From NCBI RefSeq assembly GCF_032190615.1, contig NZ_JAVLAT010000001.1, forward strand, positions 1,868,501 to 1,932,500: a DNA stretch of 64,000 nucleotides, given 5' to 3'. Position 1 is the first letter of the stretch; every line of letters begins with the position of its first letter. The translations under genes and the position numbers were made by a program. This DNA is from Brucella pseudogrignonensis. GTDB lineage: Bacteria; Pseudomonadota; Alphaproteobacteria; Rhizobiales; Rhizobiaceae. Positions 1-7,751 of this stretch are shown piece after piece. The notes beneath the pieces were generated by a model that was given only the letters and a program-made list of their open reading frames with translations, did no database searches and was not told the origin of the DNA.

Positions 1-494
1 ACATTCTCGTTAACAATGCTGGTATCACCCGCGATGGCCTGTTTGTTCGTATGAGCGATGAAGATTGGGATGCTGTTCTCAACGTCAACCTGACATCCGT
101 GTTCAACCTGACGCGCGAATTGACCCATCCAATGATGCGTCGCCGCAAGGGCCGTATCATCAACATCACGTCGATTGTTGGTGTAACGGGTAATCCGGGT
201 CAGGCGAATTATTGCGCTTCCAAGGCGGGACTGATCGGCTTCTCGAAGTCGCTGGCGCAGGAAATCGCAAGCCGTAACGTCACAGTCAACTGCATTGCGC
301 CTGGCTTCATCGAATCGGCTATGACTGACAAGCTGAATGATAAGCAAAAAGACGCAATCATGGGCAGCATTCCGATGAAGCGTATGGGCGTTGGCAGCGA
401 GATCGCTGCTGCTGTTGTCTATCTGGCAAGTGATGAAGCAGCCTATGTTACAGGTCAGACACTGCACATCAATGGCGGCATGGCTATGATTTAA
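1..494 (+). CDS. fabG: 3-oxoacyl-ACP reductase FabG, 3' part
   Basis: The gene enters from the left edge in frame from base 3, so its N-terminal NADP-binding part is missing. FabG reduces 3-oxoacyl-ACP to 3-hydroxyacyl-ACP with NADPH in type II fatty-acid synthesis. The SDR motif NNAG is at the start of the visible part, the catalytic Ser is in NITSIVG, and the Y-x3-K pair is in YCASK. The C-terminus GQTLHINGGMAMI is the usual FabG ending. It is followed by acpP and fabF on the same strand, the standard fab order, which separates it from other SDR enzymes. The only defect is the window edge. Confidence 0.95.
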   Translation, partial: ILVNNAGITRDGLFVRMSDEDWDAVLNVNLTSVFNLTRELTHPMMRRRKGRIINITSIVGVTGNPGQANYCASKAGLIGFSKSLAQEIASRNVTVNCIAPGFIESAMTDKLNDKQKDAIMGSIPMKRMGVGSEIAAAVVYLASDEAAYVTGQTLHINGGMAMI

Positions 495-698
495 AACCTC
501 TTTCGGGGCGATTAAATCAGTATTTTACGGTATAAAAAGTCTTAAAGTCGGGTGGTAGAAACCAAAATGCGCTTTGCCTTGCTCAAGAAGCATGGTAATG
601 CGCCCGACGAGAGTTTCGGCATTTCGTTCGCGGGATGCCGTTATCCTGTTCCGCAAGGAATATCCACAGGGTGACTGTCAGGCGAGCAAACTCGTAAC

Positions 699-728
699 TT
701 GGCAGGTGCCTTATAACTTGATTACAAT
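699..728 (+). promoter_or_regulatory. candidate sigma-70 promoter of acpP
   Basis: TTGGCA at 699-704 and TACAAT at 723-728 are separated by 18 bases and lie about 57 bases before the acpP start. The 290-base spacer between fabG and acpP has no supported gene and needs a promoter because acpP is usually transcribed more strongly than its neighbours. This is a motif match by eye only; alternative hexamers exist nearby. Confidence 0.4.
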
Positions 729-784
729 CATGCATACCGCTAACCAATGCGGAGCAAGTAAACAAACAGGTCGAGGGTTCCGAC

Positions 785-1021
785 ATGAGCGATACCGCAG
801 AGCGCGTCAAGAAAATCGTTGTTGAGCATCTGGGTGTAGATGCCGACAAGGTCACCGAAGGTGCAAGCTTCATCGATGATCTTGGTGCAGACAGCCTCGA
901 CACCGTCGAGCTCGTCATGGCTTTCGAAGAAGAATTCGGCGTTGAAATTCCTGATGATGCAGCAGAAACGATCCTCACGGTCGGCGACGCTGTAAAGTTC
1001 ATCGATAAGGCTTCTGCCTAA
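785..1021 (+). CDS. acpP: acyl carrier protein AcpP
   Basis: A 78-residue acidic protein of exactly the usual ACP length. The phosphopantetheine attachment serine is in [13 protein letters not shown], around residue 38, in the family motif DSL. The protein carries growing acyl chains as thioesters between the cytosolic fatty-acid synthesis enzymes. The ATG at 785 is preceded by a purine-rich stretch (GGTCGAGGG). It lies between fabG and fabF and is followed by a strong hairpin, so part of the transcription probably ends after this gene, giving a separate abundant acpP mRNA. Confidence 0.97.
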   Translation: MSDTAERVKKIVVEHLGVDADKVTEGASFIDDLGADSLDTVELVMAFEEEFGVEIPDDAAETILTVGDAVKFIDKASA

Positions 1022-1033
1022 TCTGAGCCTTTG

Positions 1034-1061
1034 GGGCTGGGATTCTTTCGAATCCCGGCCC
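1034..1061 (+). terminator. strong hairpin after acpP
   Basis: GGGCTGGGATTC at 1034-1045 pairs with GAATCCCGGCCC at 1050-1061 (12 pairs including one G-T, loop TTTC). It starts 12 bases after the acpP stop. The following bases are only moderately T-rich, so it may attenuate or stabilise the acpP transcript rather than fully terminate it. Confidence 0.6.
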
Positions 1062-1227
1062 TGCTTGTCTTCAGTTTGAAGATAGTGAACTGCCCCGGTT
1101 TGGCCGTATGGCCATTTGCATATCGCAATTCGATAGCGAGCCGGTAACGAGATTGAGCATCGACCGTATGAGGCGTTTATTGCCTGCGGGATGTCTCCAA
1201 CGAATTTTTCAAATTTAAGGGGTGGAT

Positions 1228-2487
1228 ATGAGGCGTGTCGTCATCACCGGTCTTGGTTTGGTGTCGCCGCTGGCAAGCGGTGTCGAAGAAACCTGGAAGC
1301 GTCTGATTGCCGGTGAAAGCGGTGCTCGCCGCGTCACGGAATTTGAAGTTGACGATCTGGCTTGTCAGATCGCATGCCGTATCCCTCTTGGCGATGGTAC
1401 CAATGGTACTTTCAATCCTGATCTCCATATGGAGCAGAAGGAACAGCGCAAGGTCGATCCGTTCATCGTTTATGCTGTCGGCGCTGCTGACCAGGCGCTG
1501 GATGATGCCAACTGGCATCCGACAAGCGATGAAGATCAGGTTCGCACCGGCGTTCTGATCGGTTCCGGCATTGGCGGCATCGAAGGCATTGTTGAAGCGG
1601 GCTACACGCTGCGCGACAAAGGCCCGCGCCGCATTTCGCCGTTCTTTATTCCAGGTCGTCTGATCAATCTGGCTTCCGGCCATGTTTCGATCAAGCACGG
1701 ACTGCGCGGCCCGAACCATTCTGTTGTTACCGCTTGCGCAACCGGCACGCATGCCATTGGCGATGCTGCCCGCCTGATCGCTTTTGGCGATGCGGACGTG
1801 ATGGTTGCCGGTGGTACGGAATCGCCAGTCAGCCGCATTTCGCTTGCAGGCTTTGCGGCCTGTAAGGCGCTGTCCACCAAGCGCAATGACGATCCAACTG
1901 CAGCTTCGCGCCCTTACGACAATGACCGCGACGGTTTTGTTATGGGTGAGGGTGCTGGTGTTGTCGTGCTTGAAGAGCTGGAACACGCTCTTGCACGCGG
2001 TGCCAAGATTTATGCTGAAGTTGTTGGCTACGGCCTGTCGGGCGATGCTTACCACATCACGGCTCCAACGGAGAGCGGTGAAGGTGCAGAGCGCTGCATG
2101 GTTGCAGCCTTGAAGCGCGCAGAGATTACACCTGACCAGATCGATTACATCAACGCACATGGAACGTCGACCATGGCAGATACGATTGAGCTGGGTGCTG
2201 TTGAGCGCGTTGTTGACGATGCTGCCTCGAAGATTTCCATGTCTTCGACAAAGTCGTCTATCGGTCATCTTCTGGGTGCTGCTGGTGCTGCGGAAGCGAT
2301 TTTCTCTACGCTGGCAATTCGCGACAATATCGCGCCGCCAACGCTTAATCTCGACAATCCAGCCGTTGAAACCAAGATCGATCTGGTTCCGCACAAGGCG
2401 CGTGAGCGTAAAATCGACATAGCCTTGTCGAACTCGTTCGGCTTTGGCGGCACAAACGCGTCGCTGGTTCTGCGCCGTTATTCGTAA
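1228..2487 (+). CDS. fabF: 3-oxoacyl-ACP synthase II FabF
   Basis: FabF condenses malonyl-ACP with acyl-ACP and adds two carbons per cycle. About 419 residues, normal for KAS II. The active-site Cys is in VTACATGTHAIGDAA, the first His in NAHGTSTMADT, and the Lys/second His in KSSIGHLLGAAG; the C-terminal GFGFGGTNASLVL loop is also present. The ATG at 1228 (MRRVVITGLG) is preferred over an in-frame GTG two codons earlier because the AAGGGG ribosome site at 1217-1222 is correctly spaced for the ATG. It is third in the fabG-acpP-fabF run and ends at a classic terminator. Confidence 0.96.
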   Translation: MRRVVITGLGLVSPLASGVEETWKRLIAGESGARRVTEFEVDDLACQIACRIPLGDGTNGTFNPDLHMEQKEQRKVDPFIVYAVGAADQALDDANWHPTSDEDQVRTGVLIGSGIGGIEGIVEAGYTLRDKGPRRISPFFIPGRLINLASGHVSIKHGLRGPNHSVVTACATGTHAIGDAARLIAFGDADVMVAGGTESPVSRISLAGFAACKALSTKRNDDPTAASRPYDNDRDGFVMGEGAGVVVLEELEHALARGAKIYAEVVGYGLSGDAYHITAPTESGEGAERCMVAALKRAEITPDQIDYINAHGTSTMADTIELGAVERVVDDAASKISMSSTKSSIGHLLGAAGAAEAIFSTLAIRDNIAPPTLNLDNPAVETKIDLVPHKARERKIDIALSNSFGFGGTNASLVLRRYS

Positions 2488-2517
2488 AATACGGTACGCT
2501 GAAAACTGAGCTTATTT

Positions 2518-2547
2518 AAAAACGCGGGGATTTCTCCGCGTTTTTGT
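2518..2547 (+). terminator. rho-independent terminator of fabF
   Basis: AAAAACGCGG at 2518-2527 pairs perfectly with CCGCGTTTTT at 2536-2545 around an 8-base loop and ends in a T run. It starts 30 bases after the fabF stop and closes the fab group before mltG. Confidence 0.88.
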
Positions 2548-2649
2548 CAAAATATGACCCTATGTCATGTTTAAAATTGCCATTTATGTTTAGTGTTGCT
2601 CTACAAAATGTAATTGATTTGGACGCCGTTTCGGGCGGATTAGAGCAAA

Positions 2650-2688
2650 AGAGCGCAGACCCGATTTAATGAGATCGGGATGCGCTCT
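2650..2688. repeat. nested palindromic intergenic element
   Basis: The outer arms AGAGCGCA (2650-2657) and TGCGCTCT (2681-2688) enclose inner arms CCCGAT (2660-2665) and ATCGGG (2674-2679). The same AGAGCGC...GCGCTCT frame with a different inner hairpin occurs at 34491-34529, so this is a dispersed element rather than a local operator. It ends 17 bases before the mltG start and could affect mltG expression. Confidence 0.7.
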
Positions 2689-2705
2689 AAAGACGAGGTA
2701 GTCGA

Positions 2706-3908
2706 GTGACGTCAGAGGAAAAGGCGGGAGGCAATTCCGTCCAACAGCCGCCGCAGGATAACACACCATCGTCTACGACGCCGGAACAGGCCGCGCCTGC
2801 TGCGCCCTTTGTGCCAAAATCTGCCTCGGAAGTCTTGCGTCCAGAGCCTGGCACTCCGCCGCCGCGCAAGCGTTCGCGTCATGCCCGCAGCCAGATTGTC
2901 GTCTTCATGAACTTCATGTTGTCGCTGCTGGTGCTGATTTTGATTGGTGGATCGGCGCTGTTTTATTTTGGCAAACTTCAGTTTGACTCGGCAGGTCCAT
3001 TGACTGCGGAAACCACTTTTCTCGTAAAACGTGGTGCTGGCATTTCGGAAGTGTCCAACAGTCTCGAAAACCGCGAGATCGTCAGCGATGCCCGCATTTT
3101 TCGCTATGGCATGCGCGCCTATGGCCACGAGAATGATTTGAAGGCGGGCGAATATGCGATCCCTGCCGGCGCGACCATGCGCGACGTGATGAATATTCTC
3201 ATCAGCGGCAAATCAATCATGTATCCGCTGACGATCCCCGAAGGCCTTACGGTTAAGCAGGTGTTCGACCGCATTTCTGCCGATCCGATCCTCGTTGGCG
3301 ACATGCCAAAGGAAATGCCAGCGGAAGGTGAGCTGTTCACGGATACGCTCAATTTCACACGTGGCACGACACGCGAAGAAATCATCAATCGTATGATTGC
3401 CTCGCAGCAGAAGCTGATTGATGAGACATGGGCAAAGCGTCGTCCAGACCTTCCGGTCAAGGACAAGAATGAATTTGTAACGCTTGCGTCGATTGTCGAG
3501 AAAGAAACCGGCATCGCATCGGAGCGTCCGCATGTTGCTTCGGTTTTTGTCAACCGTTTGAACAAGGGTATGCGTATCCAGTCTGATCCCACCATCATAT
3601 ACGGACTGTTCGGTGGCGCGGGAAAACCCTCGGATCGCCCAATCTTCAAGTCGGATATTGAGAAGCCAACGCCATACAACACCTATGTGATCAACGGCCT
3701 TCCACCGACACCGATTGCCAATCCGGGGCGTGCAGCGCTTGAAGCCGTTGCCAATCCACTGGATACGGAAGACCTCTATTTCGTTGCAGATGGGACCGGT
3801 GGCCACGTTTTTGCCAAGACGTTGCAGGAACACAATGCCAATGTGCGCAAATGGCGCGCGGTAGAGCAGGAAAAAAACCAGCTGCAGCAGCAAAACACCG
3901 CCCAGTAA
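2706..3908 (+). CDS. mltG: endolytic murein transglycosylase MltG
   Basis: An inner-membrane lytic transglycosylase that cuts nascent glycan strands and is thought to set their length. The 400 residues hold a long Pro/Gln/Ala-rich cytoplasmic tail (1-60), one membrane helix (about 68-90, FMNFMLSLLVLILIGG), a LysM-like region, and the YceG domain with catalytic Glu in LASIVEKETG and the downstream DPTIIYG and NTYVINGLPPTPI motifs. The start is GTG at 2706; the tail makes it longer than the roughly 340-residue enterobacterial form, as is common in this order. It precedes yicC and gmk. Its stop codon lies inside a terminator hairpin. Confidence 0.93.
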   Translation: MTSEEKAGGNSVQQPPQDNTPSSTTPEQAAPAAPFVPKSASEVLRPEPGTPPPRKRSRHARSQIVVFMNFMLSLLVLILIGGSALFYFGKLQFDSAGPLTAETTFLVKRGAGISEVSNSLENREIVSDARIFRYGMRAYGHENDLKAGEYAIPAGATMRDVMNILISGKSIMYPLTIPEGLTVKQVFDRISADPILVGDMPKEMPAEGELFTDTLNFTRGTTREEIINRMIASQQKLIDETWAKRRPDLPVKDKNEFVTLASIVEKETGIASERPHVASVFVNRLNKGMRIQSDPTIIYGLFGGAGKPSDRPIFKSDIEKPTPYNTYVINGLPPTPIANPGRAALEAVANPLDTEDLYFVADGTGGHVFAKTLQEHNANVRKWRAVEQEKNQLQQQNTAQ

Positions 3909-3923
3909 TGGGCGGTTTTATTT
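3897..3923 (+). terminator. terminator overlapping the mltG stop codon
   Basis: ACCGCCCA (3897-3904) pairs with TGGGCGGT (3909-3916) around loop GTAA, followed by TTTATTT. The loop contains the TAA stop of mltG, so the 5' arm is coding sequence. yicC starts 19 bases after the T run, so yicC-gmk should rely on read-through or on a promoter within mltG. Confidence 0.75.
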
Positions 3924-3941
3924 CGCTTGAAGGATAAAGAT

Positions 3942-4841
3942 ATGGCGCTCCAGAGTATGACAGGGTTTGCGCGCCACGCGATACAGTATGGCGCCGACGG
4001 TAATGAAGCGCGGATCGTGTGGGAAGTACGCTCGGTCAACGGTAAGGGACTGGACCTGCGTTTGCGCTTGCCGCAGGGCTTGGAAGGCGCAGAGCATGCG
4101 ATACGCTCGCTTCAGGCCCGCTATTTCTCGCGCGGAAACTTTCAGGCCAGCCTTAGTGTTGAACGCGCAGAGGTGCAGGCCGGTTTTGCAATCAATCAGG
4201 CTATGCTTGATGAGGTTTTGAAACTCGGCGCTGAGCTGCAAGCCCGCCATGGTCTGGCACCAGCAAGTGTTGACGGTATTCTTGCGCTGCGTGGTATCAT
4301 TGATCAGACGCAGGTGAGTGAAGACGACAATGCACGTGCCGGGCTTGAGGCTGCAGTTGTTGCGGCCTTTGAAGGGGCGCTGAAAGCCATTGCCGAAGCA
4401 CGCAAGCATGAAGGACAGTCGCTTTTTACGATTTTGTCCAGCCATGTGGATGCGATTGAACGCCTGACGCGTGAAGCGCGCAATGATCCATCGCGCAGCA
4501 TCGACGCCATCCGCGCCAAGCTTGGCACTCAGGTTGCGCTGCTGATGGAAACCGGGCGCGATCTCGATGAAGCGCGGCTTTATCAGGAGGCGGCTTTTCT
4601 CGCCACCAAGGCAGACATTCAGGAAGAGCTGGACCGGCTTGAAACCCATGTGGCCTCCGCCCGAAAGCTTCTTGCTGATGGCGGACCAATCGGGCGCAAG
4701 CTCGACTTTCTTTCGCAGGAATTTAATCGCGAGGCCAATACGCTGTGTTCAAAATCGAATGCAGCGTCGATTACGGCAATCGGTCTTGAACTGAAAGCCG
4801 TTGTCGATCAGTTTCGCGAACAGGTACAGAATCTGGAGTAA
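3942..4841 (+). CDS. yicC: YicC/YloC family protein
   Basis: A 299-residue member of the YicC family, whose Escherichia coli member has been reported as an endoribonuclease. The N-terminus MALQSMTGFAR is the family signature (SMTGF), and the C-terminal DUF1732 part contains REANTLCSKS and a conserved GRKLDFLSQE stretch. The ATG at 3942 is chosen over an upstream in-frame TTG because AAGGATA sits just before it. It is followed after 6 bases by gmk, the pairing seen in many bacteria, so the two are probably co-translated. Confidence 0.93.
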   Translation: MALQSMTGFARHAIQYGADGNEARIVWEVRSVNGKGLDLRLRLPQGLEGAEHAIRSLQARYFSRGNFQASLSVERAEVQAGFAINQAMLDEVLKLGAELQARHGLAPASVDGILALRGIIDQTQVSEDDNARAGLEAAVVAAFEGALKAIAEARKHEGQSLFTILSSHVDAIERLTREARNDPSRSIDAIRAKLGTQVALLMETGRDLDEARLYQEAAFLATKADIQEELDRLETHVASARKLLADGGPIGRKLDFLSQEFNREANTLCSKSNAASITAIGLELKAVVDQFREQVQNLE

Positions 4842-4847
4842 CGGAAA

Positions 4848-5510
4848 ATGGCCATCTCTTCGGTCGAACATGGCATTGCGCGTCGCGGTTTGATGGTGGT
4901 GATTTCATCACCATCGGGTGCTGGCAAATCGACAATTGCGCGGCAATTGCTAAGCGATGCGGATATGAACCTTTCGCTGTCCGTTTCCGTGACCACGCGT
5001 GAACGTCGTCCAAGCGAAATTGAAGGCGTACATTACCACTTTATCACCAAGCGCGAATTTGAGCGCCGTCGCGACAATGACGAGCTGATCGAATGGGCGG
5101 AAGTGCACGGCAATTTCTACGGCACACTACGCCAGACGGCTGAAGAAGCGCTGGCCGATGGCAAGGATATGCTGTTCGATATCGATTGGCAGGGTGCCGA
5201 GCAATTGCAGGCCAAAATGCCTGCCGATGTGGTGTCGATCTTCATCTTGCCGCCAACGATGCGCGAATTGCAGAACCGTCTCAATCGCCGCGCGGAAGAC
5301 ACCGCAGATGTGATCGAGACCCGCTTGCAGAATGCGCGTTTTGAAATCCAGAAATGGGCGAAATACGATTATATCGTCATCAATGAGGACCTTCAGCGCT
5401 CTTATGCAGGCATTAAAGGTATCATCATTGCTGAACGTCTGCGCCGTGATCGCCGTCCCGGACTTTTTGAATTTGTCGAAGGTCTTCTCGAGGAAAATCC
5501 AGAAATCTGA
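4848..5510 (+). CDS. gmk: guanylate kinase
   Basis: Phosphorylates GMP (and dGMP) to GDP with ATP in the cytosol. 220 residues, a usual length. The P-loop [13 protein letters not shown] is near residues 19-31; the GMP-binding stretch [17 protein letters not shown] follows, and the lid/acceptor region [11 protein letters not shown] comes later. It starts 6 bases after yicC. The next gene, an SDR, begins 29 bases after its stop, with its own GGGGAGGG ribosome site. Confidence 0.97.
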   Translation: MAISSVEHGIARRGLMVVISSPSGAGKSTIARQLLSDADMNLSLSVSVTTRERRPSEIEGVHYHFITKREFERRRDNDELIEWAEVHGNFYGTLRQTAEEALADGKDMLFDIDWQGAEQLQAKMPADVVSIFILPPTMRELQNRLNRRAEDTADVIETRLQNARFEIQKWAKYDYIVINEDLQRSYAGIKGIIIAERLRRDRRPGLFEFVEGLLEENPEI

Positions 5511-5539
5511 CATGGGTCAAAGCGCGGGGAGGGCGTGAC

Positions 5540-6292
5540 GTGAGGCCAGTTGTTATCGTTACTGGCGGCGGCAGAGGTATTGGCGCCGCCACCGCACTTC
5601 TTTTTGCGCGTGAAGGTTATAACGTTTGCATCAGTTATGTCAGCGATGCAGATGCGGCACGCGGAGTTGTCTCAACCTGCGAAAATTTTGGTGCTAAGGC
5701 AATCGCCGTGCGCAGTGATGTCGCCAACCGACAAGATGTCGCCGACCTGTTCGCCGCCTGTGACCGTGCGCTTGGCGCGCCACGATGTCTCATCAACAAT
5801 GCAGGCGTAATTGGCCAGACGACGCGCATCGCGGGGCTTTCCGAAGAGGCGCTCGAACAGACATTCAAAACAAATGTCTTTGGTTTGCTCTATTGCACGC
5901 AGGAAGCCGCACGCCGCATGTCTACAACAAATGGCGGCGTAGGTGGCACAATCATCAATATTTCGTCCGTTGCGGCAGTTCTCGGAAGTCCCGGCGAATA
6001 CGTGCACTATGCTGCATCAAAAGGCGCCGTCGAGACCATTTCCATCGGCGCAGGCAAAGAGCTGGCTCCCGAAGGTATCCGCGTCAATGCCATCCGCGTT
6101 GGGACAACCAATACGTCTATTCACGCAACGAGTGGCAACCCTGATCGACCCGCAAAAATCGCTGCCATGACACCCATGGGACGCATCGCCGAGCCGGAAG
6201 ACATTGCACAAACGGCGCTGTGGTTAGCATCGGTTAAATCAGGATTTGTGACCGGAACTGTCATAACAGTCGCGGGTGGCTTGAGCGCTTGA
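5540..6292 (+). CDS. SDR family oxidoreductase, glucose-1-dehydrogenase-like
   Basis: A 250-residue classical short-chain dehydrogenase. The cofactor motif TGGGRGIG is at residues 8-15, NNAG near 88, Ser in NISSVAAVLG and Y-x3-K in YAASKGAVE; the C-terminus FVTGTVITVAGG is typical. The substrate cannot be read from sequence; the family includes glucose, ribitol and 3-oxoacyl reductases. The start is GTG at 5540 with a strong GGGGAGGG ribosome site 7 bases upstream. It follows gmk closely but has no obvious metabolic link to it and is the last gene of the leading + block. Confidence 0.85.
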   Translation: MRPVVIVTGGGRGIGAATALLFAREGYNVCISYVSDADAARGVVSTCENFGAKAIAVRSDVANRQDVADLFAACDRALGAPRCLINNAGVIGQTTRIAGLSEEALEQTFKTNVFGLLYCTQEAARRMSTTNGGVGGTIINISSVAAVLGSPGEYVHYAASKGAVETISIGAGKELAPEGIRVNAIRVGTTNTSIHATSGNPDRPAKIAAMTPMGRIAEPEDIAQTALWLASVKSGFVTGTVITVAGGLSA

Positions 6293-6329
6293 TTGTTTTG
6301 CCAACCAGTCGGCAAAGTTTGGAACAGGA

Positions 6330-6620
6330 TCAGTCGAGCCTGATCTTCACTCGATCCGTATCGGCTACCAATTGCCGAAATGCTTCCAAAAAGGGCTTGC
6401 CGCCAAGCGTTGTTAAATCGCGCAGGGCTTCCACATTTCTAAATACCAGTTCACAGTCTCCGGGCCATCCGGGAGCGCCCCATTGCACACCATCCCAGAA
6501 TGAATCGAGCGTATAGCCGAAGGATTCCGGGTCAAGCACGGGCACTGTGTCGAGATAGCGTTGCCAGAGTTCGTTGGGGGATTTTATGCCGGTACAGTCG
6601 ATTTCATAGACCGGCGGCAT
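6330..6620 (-). CDS. barstar-like protein
   Basis: A 96-residue protein resembling the barstar family (barnase inhibitor-like). The core has the order 'IDCTGIKSPNELWQRY', then 'FGYTLDSFWDGVQWGAPGW', matching the barstar helix and loop pattern. Barstar in Bacillus binds and blocks a secreted ribonuclease; here no barnase-like gene is visible in the window, so the partner is unknown and the role may differ. Its ATG overlaps the stop of the upstream 48-residue membrane protein by one base (TGATG), implying translational coupling. Convergent with the SDR gene. Confidence 0.72.
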   Translation of the reverse strand: MPPVYEIDCTGIKSPNELWQRYLDTVPVLDPESFGYTLDSFWDGVQWGAPGWPGDCELVFRNVEALRDLTTLGGKPFLEAFRQLVADTDRVKIRLD

Positions 6621-6766
6621 CAGTCGACCAGAATAAGGATTGCATCCACCACAGCCAGCGTGAAGAGTAGCGCAATCATGGTTGCAGCCGCTATCACCAT
6701 CATACGCTTTTGTCGGGAATGCTTTTCAGGCTGTTTTCCGCTCCAGTCATATGGTGTTTCAGGCAT
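6620..6766 (-). CDS. small single-pass membrane protein
   Basis: A 48-residue open reading frame starting at the complement of 6764-6766, with a very strong ribosome site (GGAGGAGATT directly before ATG). Residues 1-21 are polar and basic (MPETPYDWSGKQPEKHSRQK), then one membrane helix runs from about residue 22 to 46 (MMVIAAATMIALLFTLAVVD...). This predicts N-in topology with an almost absent periplasmic tail. The stop overlaps the barstar-like start. I recognise no family. The ribosome site, codon use and overlap argue that it is real despite its size. Confidence 0.72.
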   Translation of the reverse strand: MPETPYDWSGKQPEKHSRQKRMMVIAAATMIALLFTLAVVDAILILVD

Positions 6767-6804
6767 AATCTCCTCCAGTCAGGTATTTGCAGCGAGTTTG
6801 CACT

Positions 6805-7170
6805 TTATAAGGACTGGATTGCAATACGATTGCCTTCACTATCTGTGATTTCTGCCACAAACCCGTTTTCCCCGATCTCAGTTTTGGGAAACAGGACTTC
6901 GCTGCCTTGTTCTGTCGCGGTTGCGATGACTTGGTCTATGTCTTCAACACTGAGATAGACGATAGCGCCATGGATGGTTGGGACATAGACTTCACCTTCC
7001 GCCAGCGCGCCGCTTGCACCGTCTTTGCCTTCCTCAAATGGAAAATAGGCCATGCGGTTGCCGTGGATTTCAACCACATCCCCAAAGCTGATGCCAAAGA
7101 CCGCACTATAGAACGCGATGGCACGTTCAAGCTTCGTCACTGGAATTTCAACATGCGCGATGATGTTCAC
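6805..7170 (-). CDS. VOC (glyoxalase/bleomycin resistance fold) protein
   Basis: A 121-residue vicinal-oxygen-chelate protein. The first beta-alpha module begins HVEIPVTKLERAIAFYSAVFG and the second contains AIVYLSVEDIDQVIATATEQG and ends with ITDSEGNRIAIQS, the usual paired pattern of single-domain VOC proteins. The metal-ligand positions include the N-terminal His and a late Glu, but substrate cannot be told. Start is GTG at 7168-7170 and overlaps the stop of the upstream gene by 4 bases (GTGA), so the two are translationally linked. Confidence 0.82.
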   Translation of the reverse strand: MNIIAHVEIPVTKLERAIAFYSAVFGISFGDVVEIHGNRMAYFPFEEGKDGASGALAEGEVYVPTIHGAIVYLSVEDIDQVIATATEQGSEVLFPKTEIGENGFVAEITDSEGNRIAIQSL

Positions 7171-7742
7171 ACGGGCGCTCCATAGCGGGCAGGTGATGCT
7201 TCGCTGGCTTTTCGGATGGAGTTGAGAATGCGGCCCCGGATGATGCCACTGACGGGCCGGATCAGATACCAGTAGGGCGTGAAACGCAGATGACTTCTGC
7301 GATCTGGACAGAAGACACGCGTTTCCGTGACAAGCCGCGTTTTGCCGCTCTGTTCAGACACGGTGAAGGCAAGCGCGAGCTTGGCGACCCCCGGCATTCT
7401 GAAGGCCAGATAGTCTTCGCTGTTTTCTATTTTATGAAGGCCGAAATCTGCCTTCCAGAATTGCCCTACCAGTCCATAAACCAGTGCTTCGCCGGGCTTG
7501 TGTTCCAGCAGAGTAAATTCATGCAGCCCAAACGGTGGGGCGACCGTGCTTTTCCGTCCGCGCAGCCGTGCAAGCGCACGCATTGGCACTTCGCGCAGTG
7601 CAATCATGCTACGGAAAAATGCATCCGTTTCGGGTCGGTAGTTCATTGCGGCCTGCAAGACAGTTTCCGGCGAAGCGCTGACATTGCAGCCATGCACTTC
7701 GCTGAAACCATAGTCAGGCAGATATTTATCGATCAGTTGCAT
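7167..7742 (-). CDS. hypothetical protein, SRPBCC-like
   Basis: 191 residues, no family recognised with certainty. The early part (GFSEVHGCNVSASPETVLQA) resembles the first strand and helix of SRPBCC/START lipid-binding folds, followed by a middle section FGLHEFTLLEHKPGEALVYG and a basic C-terminus (FTPYWYLIRPVSGIIRGRI). No signal peptide or membrane helix. It starts 9 bases after tldD and overlaps the VOC gene by 4 bases, so tldD, this gene, the VOC protein, the small membrane protein and the barstar-like protein could form one transcript. Confidence 0.65.
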   Translation of the reverse strand: MQLIDKYLPDYGFSEVHGCNVSASPETVLQAAMNYRPETDAFFRSMIALREVPMRALARLRGRKSTVAPPFGLHEFTLLEHKPGEALVYGLVGQFWKADFGLHKIENSEDYLAFRMPGVAKLALAFTVSEQSGKTRLVTETRVFCPDRRSHLRFTPYWYLIRPVSGIIRGRILNSIRKASEASPARYGAPV

Positions 7743-7751
7743 GAGCGGGCT

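Noticed and set aside
495..784. Open frames on both strands between fabG and acpP
   Set aside because: They cross into acpP in the wrong frame, lack ribosome sites and are rich in Arg/Cys/Ser; the stretch is better read as the acpP leader and promoter.
1034..1061. tRNA-like sequence (TTCGAATCCC) after acpP
   Set aside because: It is one simple hairpin without the other tRNA arms or a CCA-side stem.
1177..2394. Long open frame antisense to fabF (about 405 codons)
   Set aside because: Its translation is a basic, Arg/Asn-rich mix with no recognisable motif, and it mirrors the codon pattern of fabF on the other strand.
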